Part shown: positions 8,294-17,256 of the stretch, in pieces | How the letters are laid out: every line of letters begins with the position of its first letter | Position numbering within the stretch: position 1 is the stretch's first letter | Assembly: GCA_031553855.1 (NCBI GenBank) | Contig: JAVBKW010000015.1 | Coordinates: 1 to 62,953, forward strand | Direction: 5' to 3' | Origin: RACS-047 sp031553855 | GTDB lineage: Bacteria > Bacillota > Clostridia > Christensenellales > Pumilibacteraceae | Length of the DNA: 62,953 nucleotides | The notes under the pieces: model-generated | Told to the model about the DNA's origin: nothing | What the model saw: only the letters and a program-made list of their open reading frames with translations | Databases searched by the model: none | Made by a program: the position numbers and the translations under genes

Positions 8294-9256
8294 TTAAATC
8301 AGTTTCATAAGGCTTTCTTTATCTAAGCCGGTCAAGTATGAAAAAGGTATATCCAAAACGGTAAACGCGCCCTTTTTTCCCTCTTTTGCCATTGCGGCGG
8401 CGGCTCTTGCGTAGGCAAGGAGTATCGAGGCGGTAAAGTGAGGGTTGGAATCGAGCTTTATCGAAAACTCAATCAAATGCCTCGTTACCTCGTCTGTGCT
8501 GCCGGAGCGGAAAACAAAACCGCCGTGCGGCAGCGCGGTATGCTTTTCATCAAACTCCTTTGCGGAAATAAAATGCACTACCGTGTCGTAATCGGCAAAA
8601 TAGTTGGGCATTGCCTTGATCTCGCTTTCGATACGCGCCCGTTCTATTTGCGGTGCGACGACGAAGCATTCCCTTAAATGCTTTTCTCTCGTTGTTAAAA
8701 CAGGGTTTTTGCCGCTTTTTACCGCTTTGAGCGCGTCCTCTTTGGGAACGGTGTACTGAATCGCCTTTTCAACGCCGCTTATACGGCGCAGCGCGTCAGA
8801 ATGGCCCTGGCTTACGCCCTTGCCCCAAAACGTATAATCCTGCCCGGCGGGAAGTACCGCGCAAAAGAGCGTCCGCATCAGCGAAAACAGGCCCGGATCC
8901 CAGCCCGCCGAAATAACGGCGAGGTTGCCGCCCTTTTTAGCGGCTGAGTCCACCGCATCAAAATGCTGCGGGATTTTCGCGTGCGTGTCAAAGCTGTCTA
9001 CGATATTAAAAAGCTGCGCCATTTGCGGCGACTGCACAGGAAGGTCGGTTGCCGAACCTCCGCACATCAGCATTACGTCTACCTTGCCCTTCAGCTTTTG
9101 GGCATCGTTATAATCATATACCGGAAATGACGAATCGATCGACCCGGGACGGCGTGAAAGGATCGCGCACAGCTCTAAATCGGGAAAATTCTTTAAATTT
9201 GCCACTATTGCTTTTCCTAAGTTTCCATATCCTGCAATTGCTATCTTACTACTCAT
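8294..9256 (-). CDS. ddh: meso-Diaminopimelate dehydrogenase
   Basis: 320 residues from the ATG at 9256 (MSSKIAIAGYGNLG). A TTG four codons upstream would sit almost on top of the AAAGGAG site, so I prefer the ATG. The NADP-binding GxGNLG motif opens the protein; SFDTHAKIPQHFDAVDSAAK, VISAGWDPGLFSLMR and WGKGVSQGHSDALRRI are hallmarks of this enzyme and of no other oxidoreductase that I know. It makes meso-diaminopimelate directly from tetrahydrodipicolinate, ammonia and NADPH, a one-step bypass of the succinylase or acetylase routes of lysine and peptidoglycan precursor synthesis. Its gap to mazG is 48 bases, so it may share their transcript. Confidence 0.95.
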   Translation of the reverse strand: MSSKIAIAGYGNLGKAIVANLKNFPDLELCAILSRRPGSIDSSFPVYDYNDAQKLKGKVDVMLMCGGSATDLPVQSPQMAQLFNIVDSFDTHAKIPQHFDAVDSAAKKGGNLAVISAGWDPGLFSLMRTLFCAVLPAGQDYTFWGKGVSQGHSDALRRISGVEKAIQYTVPKEDALKAVKSGKNPVLTTREKHLRECFVVAPQIERARIESEIKAMPNYFADYDTVVHFISAKEFDEKHTALPHGGFVFRSGSTDEVTRHLIEFSIKLDSNPHFTASILLAYARAAAAMAKEGKKGAFTVLDIPFSYLTGLDKESLMKLI

Positions 9257-9337
9257 TCTACGTTCCAAACACTCCTTTTGTCTGCAGCCGGGTCAGCCGG
9301 CGCATAATTTACTAGAATAGAAGCCGCGGCACTGTGG

Positions 9338-9437
9338 CGCAACAGTTGATTTTGACGCCGACCGAGCGTATCTTAATCGTGACTGAGGCGGCAAAAACAA
9401 GCGTAGCGGCAATGCGGCGATGAATTCTTTTCTAGTT
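9338..9437. repeat. Interspersed repeat family C, copy 1
   Basis: This GC-rich segment upstream of ddh contains GCAACAGTTG, then GCGGCAAAAACAAGCGTAGC and GAATTCTTTTCT. Related segments occur at 9571-9635 and 12487-12605. The 9257-9642 gap between ddh and the metal ATPase gene holds only this and the second copy. Confidence 0.6.
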
Positions 9438-9570
9438 TTGTTTTTTCTTAGTTTAGATTATAACACAATCACCCCCGGTTTTACAAATATATAGAGGGCA
9501 AAAAGAAAAACGCATCCAATTTTTTTAAACGAATACGTTTTGTCCTTTTTTTTGCGTATGCTTAAAAAGC

Positions 9571-9635
9571 GGCTTCCGGCGGCAAATTCAAGCGTAGCGG
9601 CAAGAGCAGCGATAAGTTCTTTTCTGGTTAATCAC
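9571..9635. repeat. Interspersed repeat family C, partial copy 2
   Basis: GCGGCAAATTCAAGCGTAGC followed by GATAAGTTCTTTTCTGG matches the 3' half of copy 1 at 9338-9437. It ends just before the ATPase stop codon. Confidence 0.55.
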
Positions 9636-9642
9636 ATGCTAG

Positions 9643-12021
9643 TTAATTTTCTTCAGTCGGGGCAGGAGATTTTTTCCGGCTCTTTTTTTCCCATCTGTTT
9701 AAAAGCAGCGCGGAATTTATAACCACGAGTACGCTTGAGCAATTATGAATAAGCGCGCCTATAACGGGATTGAGCAGCCCGAAAAGGTTGAGTATCAGCG
9801 ACAAGACATTTATGCTCATCGACATTATTATGTTGATTTTAATGGTTGAAAGCACCTTTTTACTGAACCGCACCGTCTTTTCCACGTTTTTAATGTCGCT
9901 GTTCATAAGCGCGATGTCGGCGGTTTCTATCGCAATATCGCTGCCGAGCGCGCCCATCGCGATAGAGCAGTCGGACGCGGCGAGCGCGGGAGCGTCGTTT
10001 ACGCCGTCGCCCACCATACAGACCTTACCGCTTTCTTTGTACTGATTTATTTTGCCGAGCTTATCCTCGGGCATAAGCGAGGCCTCGAATTTATCTATGC
10101 CCGCCTTAGCCGCGATAGCCGCCGCCGAATACTTATTGTCGCCCGTAAGCATAACCGTATTTATCCGCATTGCTCTAAGGCCATCGACGCACTCTGCCGC
10201 GCCGCTCTTTAAAACGTCGGATAAAACGATAAGGCCGATAAGCACGTCCTGTTCAATCACCGCAACTACAGTTTTGCCTTCCGAAAAAGCTCCCAGCGCG
10301 TCCGCCTCACCGGCGCAATTTTCCACGCCCTTTTCCTTAAGATATTCCCACCTGCAAACGGTTATTTTTTTGCCGCCGATAACGCCCTCGACGCCCGTTC
10401 CCATAAGAGATTTTACGTCTGCTGCGTGCGGCAATTCTATAAGCTTTTCGCAGTATAAAACAATAGCTTTTGCCAGCGGATGTTCGCTGGAACGCTCTAA
10501 AGAGCCCGCAAATGCCGCTACACGGCCCGTATCTGCCCCGTAGGACTTTATGCCGTCTACGACAATGCGCCCCTCCGTGAGCGTGCCCGTCTTGTCGAAC
10601 GCGACGGTTTTTACTTTAGCCAGCTCCTCAAGCGCGGCGCCGGATTTGATAAGAACGCCCTTTTTTGCACCGGCTCCGAGCCCTGCCGCAACGGCGGTGG
10701 GGGTGGCAAGCGCAAGCGCGCACGGGCAGAAAACTACAAGCATAGTCACGCCGCGCAAAACGGCCTCGGACACGTCTCCCTTTGAGGAGGGAAAAATAAA
10801 GTAGGTGAGCAGGAAAACGACAAAGCTTAGAATGATTGCACCCGGCACAATATAGGACGCCCATTTATCGGCGAGCCTTGAGATGGGCGCTTTTTTGCCC
10901 TCCGCCTCCTCTACAAGGTTTTTGAGCTTACTTACGGCCATTTCGTCGCTTGTCTTTGTGACTTCGATTTCTATTGCGCCGTACTTATTTTGCGTCCCGC
11001 CAAAAACGCAGTCGCCTGCCTTTTTATCTGCGGGCACGGATTCGCCCGTCATGACAGATTCGTCTACCGCCGTAGAGCCGGAAACGATTTTGCCGTCCAC
11101 GCTTATAATATCGTTCGGCAGCACGACTACGATATCGCCGATCTTAACTTCACTCACCGGCTTTTCGATTATTTCATTGCCCGACCTGTATTTTGCCGTA
11201 ACGGGAGCAAGCGACACGAGCCTTTCAACGCCCGAGCGCGCCTTGGAAACTGTGATATCCTCGATAACTCCTCCGAGCGCCATTAAAAAAGCGACTTCGC
11301 CCGCGGCAAAAATATAGCTGTGGCCGTGGCCGTCGGATCCTAAGACGTTTGTAAGCGTTAAAATTTCGAGCGCGATACAGGCCAGAATCGACACAGATAT
11401 CAACAGCCCCGACGTTACTTTGCCTTTTAGCAGCTTTTTAAATGCCGAGATAAAAATGGGCGCGCCGCAAATAAAGACTGCTATCCAGCCTAAATCTATA
11501 TAGCGCATAAATGTGTCGTGAAGCACGCCATGCAGGGACAAACTCAAAATCAAAGAGATCAGCGAAACGCCTAAGGTGATCCACGAACCAAACATTACGC
11601 CCTTTTTCGGCGACGTGCCGCAGCAGTTTTCTTTACTTTTCGGCGACGTACCGCAACAGTTTTCATAACCGGATTTTTTCGGCGACGTACCGCAGCAGTT
11701 TTCATAACCGGACTTTTTCGGGGTCGTGCCGCAGCAATTTTCTTTTTCAGCGTTAGGATGCTCTTTCATATTTTTGCCGCCGCAGCGGCATTCTTCCTTT
11801 TCTTCCCTTTGCGGCTGCTGTGAACGGCAGCAGCTTTTTTCAGCCTTTACCGGCTCAATTTTATTTTCATGGCAGCGGCATTCATTACCGCCGGTTTCCG
11901 CACAGGCGTTTTGTTCGTTTTCTTTTTTTGCCGCTGTTTGTTTTGCGGGCATTTTAACCTTAAAAGCCGCCGCCTTATTCAGGCTGATACCGTTTTTCTT
12001 TTCCTTTTCGTTGTTTTCCAT
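9643..12021 (-). CDS. Heavy-metal (probably copper) P1B ATPase with CCGT repeats
   Basis: 792 residues. It pumps a soft metal ion out of the cytoplasm at the cost of ATP. Visible: TGES loop (325-328), metal-site CPC (432-434) in the transport helix, phosphorylated DKTGT (Asp476), SEHPLAKA in the nucleotide domain and GDGVNDAPAL in the hinge. The usual N-terminal HMA domain is missing. Instead residues 40-140 carry about 20 Cys and several His, including NCCGT at 95, 108, 121 and 132 within a ~13-residue repeat. The last helices end in ALIHNCSSVLVV, which is not the textbook P1B-1 (copper) ending, so zinc, cadmium or another soft metal remains possible. The CsoR-type regulator 12 bases upstream argues for copper. 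Confidence 0.85.
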   Translation of the reverse strand: MENNEKEKKNGISLNKAAAFKVKMPAKQTAAKKENEQNACAETGGNECRCHENKIEPVKAEKSCCRSQQPQREEKEECRCGGKNMKEHPNAEKENCCGTTPKKSGYENCCGTSPKKSGYENCCGTSPKSKENCCGTSPKKGVMFGSWITLGVSLISLILSLSLHGVLHDTFMRYIDLGWIAVFICGAPIFISAFKKLLKGKVTSGLLISVSILACIALEILTLTNVLGSDGHGHSYIFAAGEVAFLMALGGVIEDITVSKARSGVERLVSLAPVTAKYRSGNEIIEKPVSEVKIGDIVVVLPNDIISVDGKIVSGSTAVDESVMTGESVPADKKAGDCVFGGTQNKYGAIEIEVTKTSDEMAVSKLKNLVEEAEGKKAPISRLADKWASYIVPGAIILSFVVFLLTYFIFPSSKGDVSEAVLRGVTMLVVFCPCALALATPTAVAAGLGAGAKKGVLIKSGAALEELAKVKTVAFDKTGTLTEGRIVVDGIKSYGADTGRVAAFAGSLERSSEHPLAKAIVLYCEKLIELPHAADVKSLMGTGVEGVIGGKKITVCRWEYLKEKGVENCAGEADALGAFSEGKTVVAVIEQDVLIGLIVLSDVLKSGAAECVDGLRAMRINTVMLTGDNKYSAAAIAAKAGIDKFEASLMPEDKLGKINQYKESGKVCMVGDGVNDAPALAASDCSIAMGALGSDIAIETADIALMNSDIKNVEKTVRFSKKVLSTIKINIIMSMSINVLSLILNLFGLLNPVIGALIHNCSSVLVVINSALLLNRWEKKSRKKSPAPTEEN

Positions 12022-12033
12022 ATTAGTTGGCCC

Positions 12034-12324
12034 TTATATGTACATTTTTAATAGCGTACTGAACTCTTTCAGCTGCTCCATAACCTTATCCTCATCGCCT
12101 GCAGAGTCTATAATACAGGTGTTGAGATGGTTGTTGAGCATTTCTATCCCTACTTTTTTAACGGAGCTTTCAATAGCCATCAGTTGTTTGATGATGTCTA
12201 CGCAGCTTTTATCCTCGTCGAGCATTTTACGGACTGCCTTGATATGCCCCTCTATCGTTGCAAGGCGCATTGATATGCCCTTTTGACACTCATGGTCGCG
12301 ATTATGATTTTTATGTTCTGCCAT
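12034..12324 (-). CDS. csoR: CsoR/RcnR-family metal-sensing repressor
   Basis: 96 residues, the normal length for this all-helical DUF156 family. Such proteins bind a GC-rich operator and release it when a metal ion (Cu(I) in CsoR, Ni/Co in RcnR) binds. The core IEGHIKAVRKMLDEDKSCVDI carries the first Cys, and NNHLNTC supplies His and Cys four residues apart, the C-H-C triad of copper sensors. The N-terminus is His-rich (MAEHKNHNRDHEC). It is the first gene of an operon with the P1B ATPase, and a CsoR-like palindrome lies just upstream, so autoregulation is likely. Confidence 0.9.
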   Translation of the reverse strand: MAEHKNHNRDHECQKGISMRLATIEGHIKAVRKMLDEDKSCVDIIKQLMAIESSVKKVGIEMLNNHLNTCIIDSAGDEDKVMEQLKEFSTLLKMYI

Positions 12325-12342
12325 AATATTGTTCTCCCTGCC

Positions 12343-12361
12343 CTACCCCTCTGGGGGTGGG
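12343..12361 (-). promoter_or_regulatory. CsoR-type operator
   Basis: CTACCCCTCTGGGGGTGGG is a near-palindrome of C and G runs around a 4-base centre, the typical look of CsoR operators (TACCCC-N4-GGGGTG here). It lies 18-36 bases upstream of the regulator start codon. Confidence 0.75.
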
Positions 12362-12486
12362 GTCTTGATACTATTATATGCTCCGATTATACATTTGTCA
12401 ACAGTTTTTTTTAATCTGCCTTAAATTTTATTTTTTGTATTTTTATACTCATGACCTCCTTTTGTCACAAAAAGTAGTGAAAGATA

Positions 12487-12605
12487 AGTCGCGGCGCAGG
12501 CGGGCAACAGTTGGATTGCGAATAAAGCGGCGCGTATTTCACATACGCAACCGACGAGGCAAGACAAACGTAGCCCGTATGCGACGAAGAATTATCTTGC
12601 ACGTT
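12487..12605. repeat. Interspersed repeat family C, copy 3
   Basis: GGGCAACAGTTGGATTGCG, then GACGAGGCAAGACAAACGTA and GACGAAGAATTATCTTGC follow the order of copy 1 at 9338-9437 with divergence. It lies in the 12362-12758 gap behind the regulator operator. The rest of that gap holds a terminator and no gene. Confidence 0.5.
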
Positions 12606-12687
12606 TTTATTTTCCGATAAAATTGAAAAAAGGCAAAGTGTTTACGCTCCGCCTTTTATATATTTACATATACTCATAAAATTTTAA

Positions 12688-12730
12688 GGGGTGGGGCTGT
12701 CTCACGAGTTTTTCTCGTGAGACACCCCCA
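12688..12730. terminator. Terminator after the calcium-type ATPase
   Basis: GGGGTGGGGCTGTCTCACGAG pairs with CTCGTGAGACACCCCC around TTTTT. It is 28 bases downstream of the ATPase stop codon on the minus strand. A relative of the hairpin occurs at 57521. Confidence 0.8.
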
Positions 12731-12758
12731 CTACAGCATATCACTGATGAATATCATT

Positions 12759-15425
12759 TCACAAATTCCTTCGAACGGCGGGTTTAATCAGCCTTATTAT
12801 AAGCTTATAAAGCTCGTTGAAAAGAACTATCGCAAGCCCTGAGCCGAGTATTTTGAGCCAGTCGGTAAAGTCGAGCGGAACAGTGTTGAAAACGCGGCCG
12901 CCGAACTGCGTTATAATGATTTGCAGCGCAAAGGTTATCAACATAACGGCGAGCATAATTTTATTTTTGTGCAGCGTTGAAAAAATACTTTCTTCCTTCA
13001 ATTCTCGCGCATTGAACGCGTTAAAGAGCTGGAAGACGACGAAAAGCGTGAAAATGACGGTCCTTTCCTTTTCGACCCACACGTTCATAAAGTTGTTTAT
13101 CACCTGGCTTATCATAAACGCGGCTATAAATATCCCGTTTAAAACTATCCTGAACATCATCCTTTTTGTGACTATAGAGGCGTTCCTTTCGATCGGCCTG
13201 CGCTGCATAAGGTCGTCTGAAATCGGCTCTAAGCCCAGCGTTAGCGCGGGCGGCCCGTCCATAATAAGGTTTATCCACAACAGCTGCAACGCGTTGAACG
13301 GCGCGTCGGTACCGGCGAAAATGCAGATTATCGTCACAAGCACCGCCGAAAGGTTGACCGTCAGCTGAAACATTATGAACCGCTGGAAATTTTCGTAAAT
13401 GCCCCTGCCCCATTGAACGGATTTGACGATAGTGGAAAAGGAGTCGTCGAGCAGCACGATATCGGACGCTTCCTTACTCACCTCCGTTCCCGCAATGCCC
13501 ATAGCAATGCCCACGTCCGCTTGTTTAATGGCCGGAGCGTCGTTTATCCCGTCGCCTGTTACGGCAACTATTTCGCCCTTCTCTTTGAGCGCGCGCACGA
13601 CGCGCAACTTTGTGAGGGGGGTCGAGCGCGCAACGACCTTGATATGGTCGAGCTTTTTAATAAGCTCTGCATCCGACATCCTGTCGATATCGTCGGCGTG
13701 GTAGACCTCGGAATTATCCGAAATGATTTTCAGCTCTCTTGCTATCGCTTTTGCCGTCACGACGTTGTCGCCAGTAAGCATTTTCACCTTGACTCCCGCG
13801 CCGCGGCATTGCTCGACCGCATCATATACCTCTTTTCGCACAGGGTCGCTTATGACGACGAACCCGTCGAAAATCAGGCTGCTTTCAACCTTATCTCTGC
13901 CCGTTTCGTAGTTTACGTTCCTGACCGCTCCGTGGGCAAGGCCTATAACGCGCTTAGCGTCCGCCTGAAAACCGGCAATCTTTTCAAGCAGTCGGCGTTT
14001 GAGCGCGCCGTCCGCCTCGCACATCTCTAAAATGATTTCGGGCGCGCCTTTGGTGTAGGCGACGGCTTGTCCGCCCTCGCTCAAAACGGTCGTCATACGT
14101 TTTTTTTCTGATGAGAACGGATATGAATACAAAACGCGCGCCTCGCTCCGCACCTGAAGATAGGTTTTTGTCGGCGCGGTTTTATTATACGCCACGAGCA
14201 TGGCGCATTCTGTCGGGCTTCCGATAAAGGTGTAGGTTTTGTCGGGATTCAAGTTCACGTTCGCGCTCGTATTTATGCAAAAATTCTTAATAATATAAGG
14301 GTCTGTGAGATGCTCCGGAGTTATATCGCCCTTTGCCGTACAAATATAGGAAATAGTCATCTTGTTTTCGGTGAGCGTTCCGGTTTTATCCGAGCAGATA
14401 ACGCTGACTGAACCCACCGTTTCGCAGGCGACCATCTTTTTCACAAGAGCGTTCTGCTTTGCCATTTTGATGACGTTCAGCGCAAGGCTTACGGCGACAA
14501 TAGTGGGCAAACCTTCGGGAACGGTGGCGACTATCAGCACTATGCTTGTGATGAAAATTTCCTGAACGCTTTCAAAATTTATGCCGTTTTTCCACGCCAA
14601 AAGCACGAGCTGGATTACGAACACCAGCCCCGCCGCGACACCGCCTAAAACGGCGATTTTCTTGCCGAGTTTATCGAGCTTGCGCTGTAGAGGCGTTAAA
14701 TCGCCCTCAGAGGAGCGAAGCTCTTTGGCTATACTTCCTATCTCGGTGGAATCCCCCACCCCTGTGACGATGGCCTCGCACGAACCTGCGGCCACATAAC
14801 AGCCGCCGTACACCATATTTTTGCGCTCTGCAAGCGGCAGTTTTACGCCCTCGAAAACAAAGTCGGCGTTCTTTTTTACCGGAACGCTTTCGCCTGTGAG
14901 CGGCGATTCGTCCACCTCAAGTGCAGAGGTTTTTATAAGGCGGCAATCCACAGGTATCTTATCGCCGACTTCAAAACGGACGATATCTCCCACGCACAGC
15001 TTGTCCTGCGGAATATTTTGCAAAACGCCTTTCCTGATCGTTTTTATAAGAACGTTTTCGCCTATGCGGCTGAGCGCCTCGAACGCTTTTGCCGATCGCC
15101 CTTCCATAACGATAGTGAGGGTGACGGACAGGCTTATTGCAACTATTATCCCGATACACTCGACGTAGTCGAAACGGTCGCCCTTTAACACCTTGATAAT
15201 GTTTACACAAAGCGTTATCACGAGCGCAACCAGTAAAATGATCATCATAGGCTCCGTTAAGCCTTCGACGATCCTTATAAATAAGCTTTTATGCTTTGCT
15301 TTTGTCAGCACGTTTGCGCCGTACTTTCTGACCGATTCGGCCGCCTGCTTTTCGTCTAGCCCGCTTTTTGAGTCCGAACCGAAAGATTTAATTACTTCCT
15401 CAGCCCTCTGCTTGTACGCGTCCAT
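12759..15425 (-). CDS. Calcium-transporting P2-type ATPase
   Basis: 888 residues. Domains in order: cation-ATPase N-terminal domain (1-50), two membrane helices, actuator with ESPLTGESVP (173-182), helices with the ion-site motif VPEGLP (302-307), phosphorylation motif DKTGT (Asp346), nucleotide domain with KGAPE, hinge GDGINDAPAIK, and a six-helix C-terminal block containing LLWINLIMDGPPALTLG and ending in basic residues. The motifs match bacterial Ca2+ pumps of the SERCA/PMCA type, which export Ca2+ or related cations. It faces the same direction as the metal-ATPase operon but has its own terminator and a 105-residue coding-free upstream region, so it is probably separate. Confidence 0.93.
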   Translation of the reverse strand: MDAYKQRAEEVIKSFGSDSKSGLDEKQAAESVRKYGANVLTKAKHKSLFIRIVEGLTEPMMIILLVALVITLCVNIIKVLKGDRFDYVECIGIIVAISLSVTLTIVMEGRSAKAFEALSRIGENVLIKTIRKGVLQNIPQDKLCVGDIVRFEVGDKIPVDCRLIKTSALEVDESPLTGESVPVKKNADFVFEGVKLPLAERKNMVYGGCYVAAGSCEAIVTGVGDSTEIGSIAKELRSSEGDLTPLQRKLDKLGKKIAVLGGVAAGLVFVIQLVLLAWKNGINFESVQEIFITSIVLIVATVPEGLPTIVAVSLALNVIKMAKQNALVKKMVACETVGSVSVICSDKTGTLTENKMTISYICTAKGDITPEHLTDPYIIKNFCINTSANVNLNPDKTYTFIGSPTECAMLVAYNKTAPTKTYLQVRSEARVLYSYPFSSEKKRMTTVLSEGGQAVAYTKGAPEIILEMCEADGALKRRLLEKIAGFQADAKRVIGLAHGAVRNVNYETGRDKVESSLIFDGFVVISDPVRKEVYDAVEQCRGAGVKVKMLTGDNVVTAKAIARELKIISDNSEVYHADDIDRMSDAELIKKLDHIKVVARSTPLTKLRVVRALKEKGEIVAVTGDGINDAPAIKQADVGIAMGIAGTEVSKEASDIVLLDDSFSTIVKSVQWGRGIYENFQRFIMFQLTVNLSAVLVTIICIFAGTDAPFNALQLLWINLIMDGPPALTLGLEPISDDLMQRRPIERNASIVTKRMMFRIVLNGIFIAAFMISQVINNFMNVWVEKERTVIFTLFVVFQLFNAFNARELKEESIFSTLHKNKIMLAVMLITFALQIIITQFGGRVFNTVPLDFTDWLKILGSGLAIVLFNELYKLIIRLIKPAVRRNL

Positions 15426-15851
15426 TAAATCCTCCCTACTACTCTGAAAAATCTTATGGCTGACTTAAAGGCGAGCAGATTTTAAGATTGGAAAAGTCTT
15501 GTTTTTGCAGGGGGGGTAGCAGCGCTACCTACAAGAAAAAAAACTTTTTATTGCTTAAAAGATGCCGTATTTTAAGTCAACTAATTGATTTTACAGAGTA
15601 CTACTGTAACAAGAGTATGAGTTTAGCCGACAGAATTTAGAGGGTCGTTTTTGCTCTAAATTCGTTTACTAAAATCACACTCTTATTAATAAGTATGAAA
15701 GGATCCTGCAAAATATTATATTACCGCAATCTATGCTCTTTTTCGACACATCCGGATTATTTTTTGCGGCTGCGGCTGCTTTTATAGTGAAACAAATTCC
15801 TGAAACAAATTACAATTAGTTATAGTTTATAATGCGGATAAAGAGGCTGCT
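15426..15851. other. Non-coding gap with a long imperfect hairpin and a repeat end
   Basis: No gene is visible. An imperfect palindrome spans 15611-15684: its core is GAATTTAGAG/CTCTAAATTC, and the outer arms AAGAGTATGAGTTTAG and the reverse complement of CTAAAATCACACTCTT also pair. Bases 15785-15841 (TATAGTGAAACAAATT ... ACAATTAGTTATAG) match one terminal inverted repeat of the element at 49064-49238. A GTAGCAGCGCTAC hairpin lies near 15517. Confidence 0.6.
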
Positions 15852-17063
15852 TTAGCCGAGCATTTTGCCGCTGGCGTCCGGCGCGGCTTTTTTCGCGCTC
15901 CTGCCAAGTATAATATGGCACACGCACGCAATAAGCGGCAAAACGGCGCACATTGCGAGCGCGTAGTTGAGCCCGGCGGATTCGGCGATAAACCCAGCGG
16001 CCATAGGCCCCGCGCTTGCTCCGAAGTCGCCGCATATAGCTAAAACCGCGAATATCCATAGGCCTGCCGAGGGAAACCTTGCGCTCGTCACAACAAGCGT
16101 ACCCGGCCACAAAAGCGAAACGGCAAGCCCGCAAAGTATGCAGGCTGTAAGCGAAACGGCTTTGACCGGCACAAGTCCCGCAATCAGGAACAGCGCCGCC
16201 GCCGCCGCCGAGCAAACGACAAGCACCTTACTCATGTTCACCTTTTCGCCTTTTATCCCGTATAAAAGTCTGCCCACGCCTAGCAGTACGGCAAAAAGCC
16301 CCATGCCCACAAGGTCGCCCGTTATTTTTGAAAGCCCCAGAGATAATTCCGCAAAAGCCGAAACGTACTGATTTATAATGACCTCCGTAGTGCCGCCCAT
16401 CATAATGGCAAGGCACGCCACGATAAAAAACGGCGAGAAAAAAACGCCGGACTTTTTTTTGTCCTGCGGCTGCTTTTTTTCAAGCGGCGCAATCGAGAAC
16501 AGCAGTACCGCGGCCAAAGACGCTACCACCCAGATATACATAATGATATTCCATTTTTCATACCCGAACGTTATTAAAAACAGCGACGTGACGAGTATGA
16601 CTATCACCTGCCCCCACGCGTAGAAGGAATGTATCAGCGCCATCATCGGCCCTTTTTTCTCCGCGGGCCCCGGCATACTTTCCGTTATCGGCGATATAAG
16701 CACCTCCAGCATGCCCGAGGCGAACGAAAATATTACCGTCGCTATCACAAAACCGATATAAACAGCCGAGACGCTAAGGACGTACGGAACGCTGGCAAAC
16801 AGGATATAACCTATTCCCGAAAGTACGACAGCCGTTAAAACAAGCGGCCGGAAACTGAATTTATCCATTATAAAAGTGAGGATAACGTCGGCAATAAGCT
16901 GCGAGGCGAAATTTATTCCCGCAAGCAGGCCCAGCTGCCATATGCTCAAATTGTAAAGCCCCGCGAGCGGCACAAATAATATCGCCGTGACGTTTGTGCA
17001 AATTGCCTGATTCATAATACCCGCAAAACAGGCAAATTGAGTTAGTTTATAGTTCTTTTTCAT
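15852..17063 (-). CDS. Major facilitator superfamily transporter
   Basis: 403 residues with about twelve hydrophobic segments and short loops, the MFS size and layout. Residues 1-25 (MKKNYKLTQFACFAGIMNQA) lead into the first helix. A conserved GxLxD-type loop 2-3 is only weakly recognisable as VILTFIMDKFSFRPL. A His/Tyr-containing segment MALIHSFYAWGQ and the central loop EKKQPQDKKKSGVFF are seen. The pattern recalls FucP/YfkF-like sugar or metabolite permeases of clostridia; substrate cannot be read from the sequence. It stands alone, with the restriction-modification island behind its start. Confidence 0.85.
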   Translation of the reverse strand: MKKNYKLTQFACFAGIMNQAICTNVTAILFVPLAGLYNLSIWQLGLLAGINFASQLIADVILTFIMDKFSFRPLVLTAVVLSGIGYILFASVPYVLSVSAVYIGFVIATVIFSFASGMLEVLISPITESMPGPAEKKGPMMALIHSFYAWGQVIVILVTSLFLITFGYEKWNIIMYIWVVASLAAVLLFSIAPLEKKQPQDKKKSGVFFSPFFIVACLAIMMGGTTEVIINQYVSAFAELSLGLSKITGDLVGMGLFAVLLGVGRLLYGIKGEKVNMSKVLVVCSAAAAALFLIAGLVPVKAVSLTACILCGLAVSLLWPGTLVVTSARFPSAGLWIFAVLAICGDFGASAGPMAAGFIAESAGLNYALAMCAVLPLIACVCHIILGRSAKKAAPDASGKMLG

Positions 17064-17211
17064 AGCCGCCTCACTTTTTCAAAAGCACCCCGGCCGCATT
17101 AATAATAATTGTGCCAAAGTACTAAAATAGCCTATCACTTTAAATACAAAAAGTCAAACAAGCGGCTCTTAAAAAAGCTGTAAAATATTATTGCAAAATA
17201 TAATCGCATAA

Positions 17212-17229
17212 CATTTTGCGTAACAATTT
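17212..17229 (+). repeat. 18-bp direct repeat, left flank of R-M island
   Basis: CATTTTGCGTAACAATTT is repeated exactly at 19872-19889. The two copies bracket the three-gene restriction-modification operon and nothing else, as an insertion-site duplication would. Confidence 0.85.
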
Positions 17230-17256
17230 CCACAGCAGAAATCTAAACCTTATCTA

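Noticed and set aside
13413..14030. Plus-strand frame of 205 codons
   Set aside because: Lies wholly inside the calcium-type ATPase gene on the other strand.
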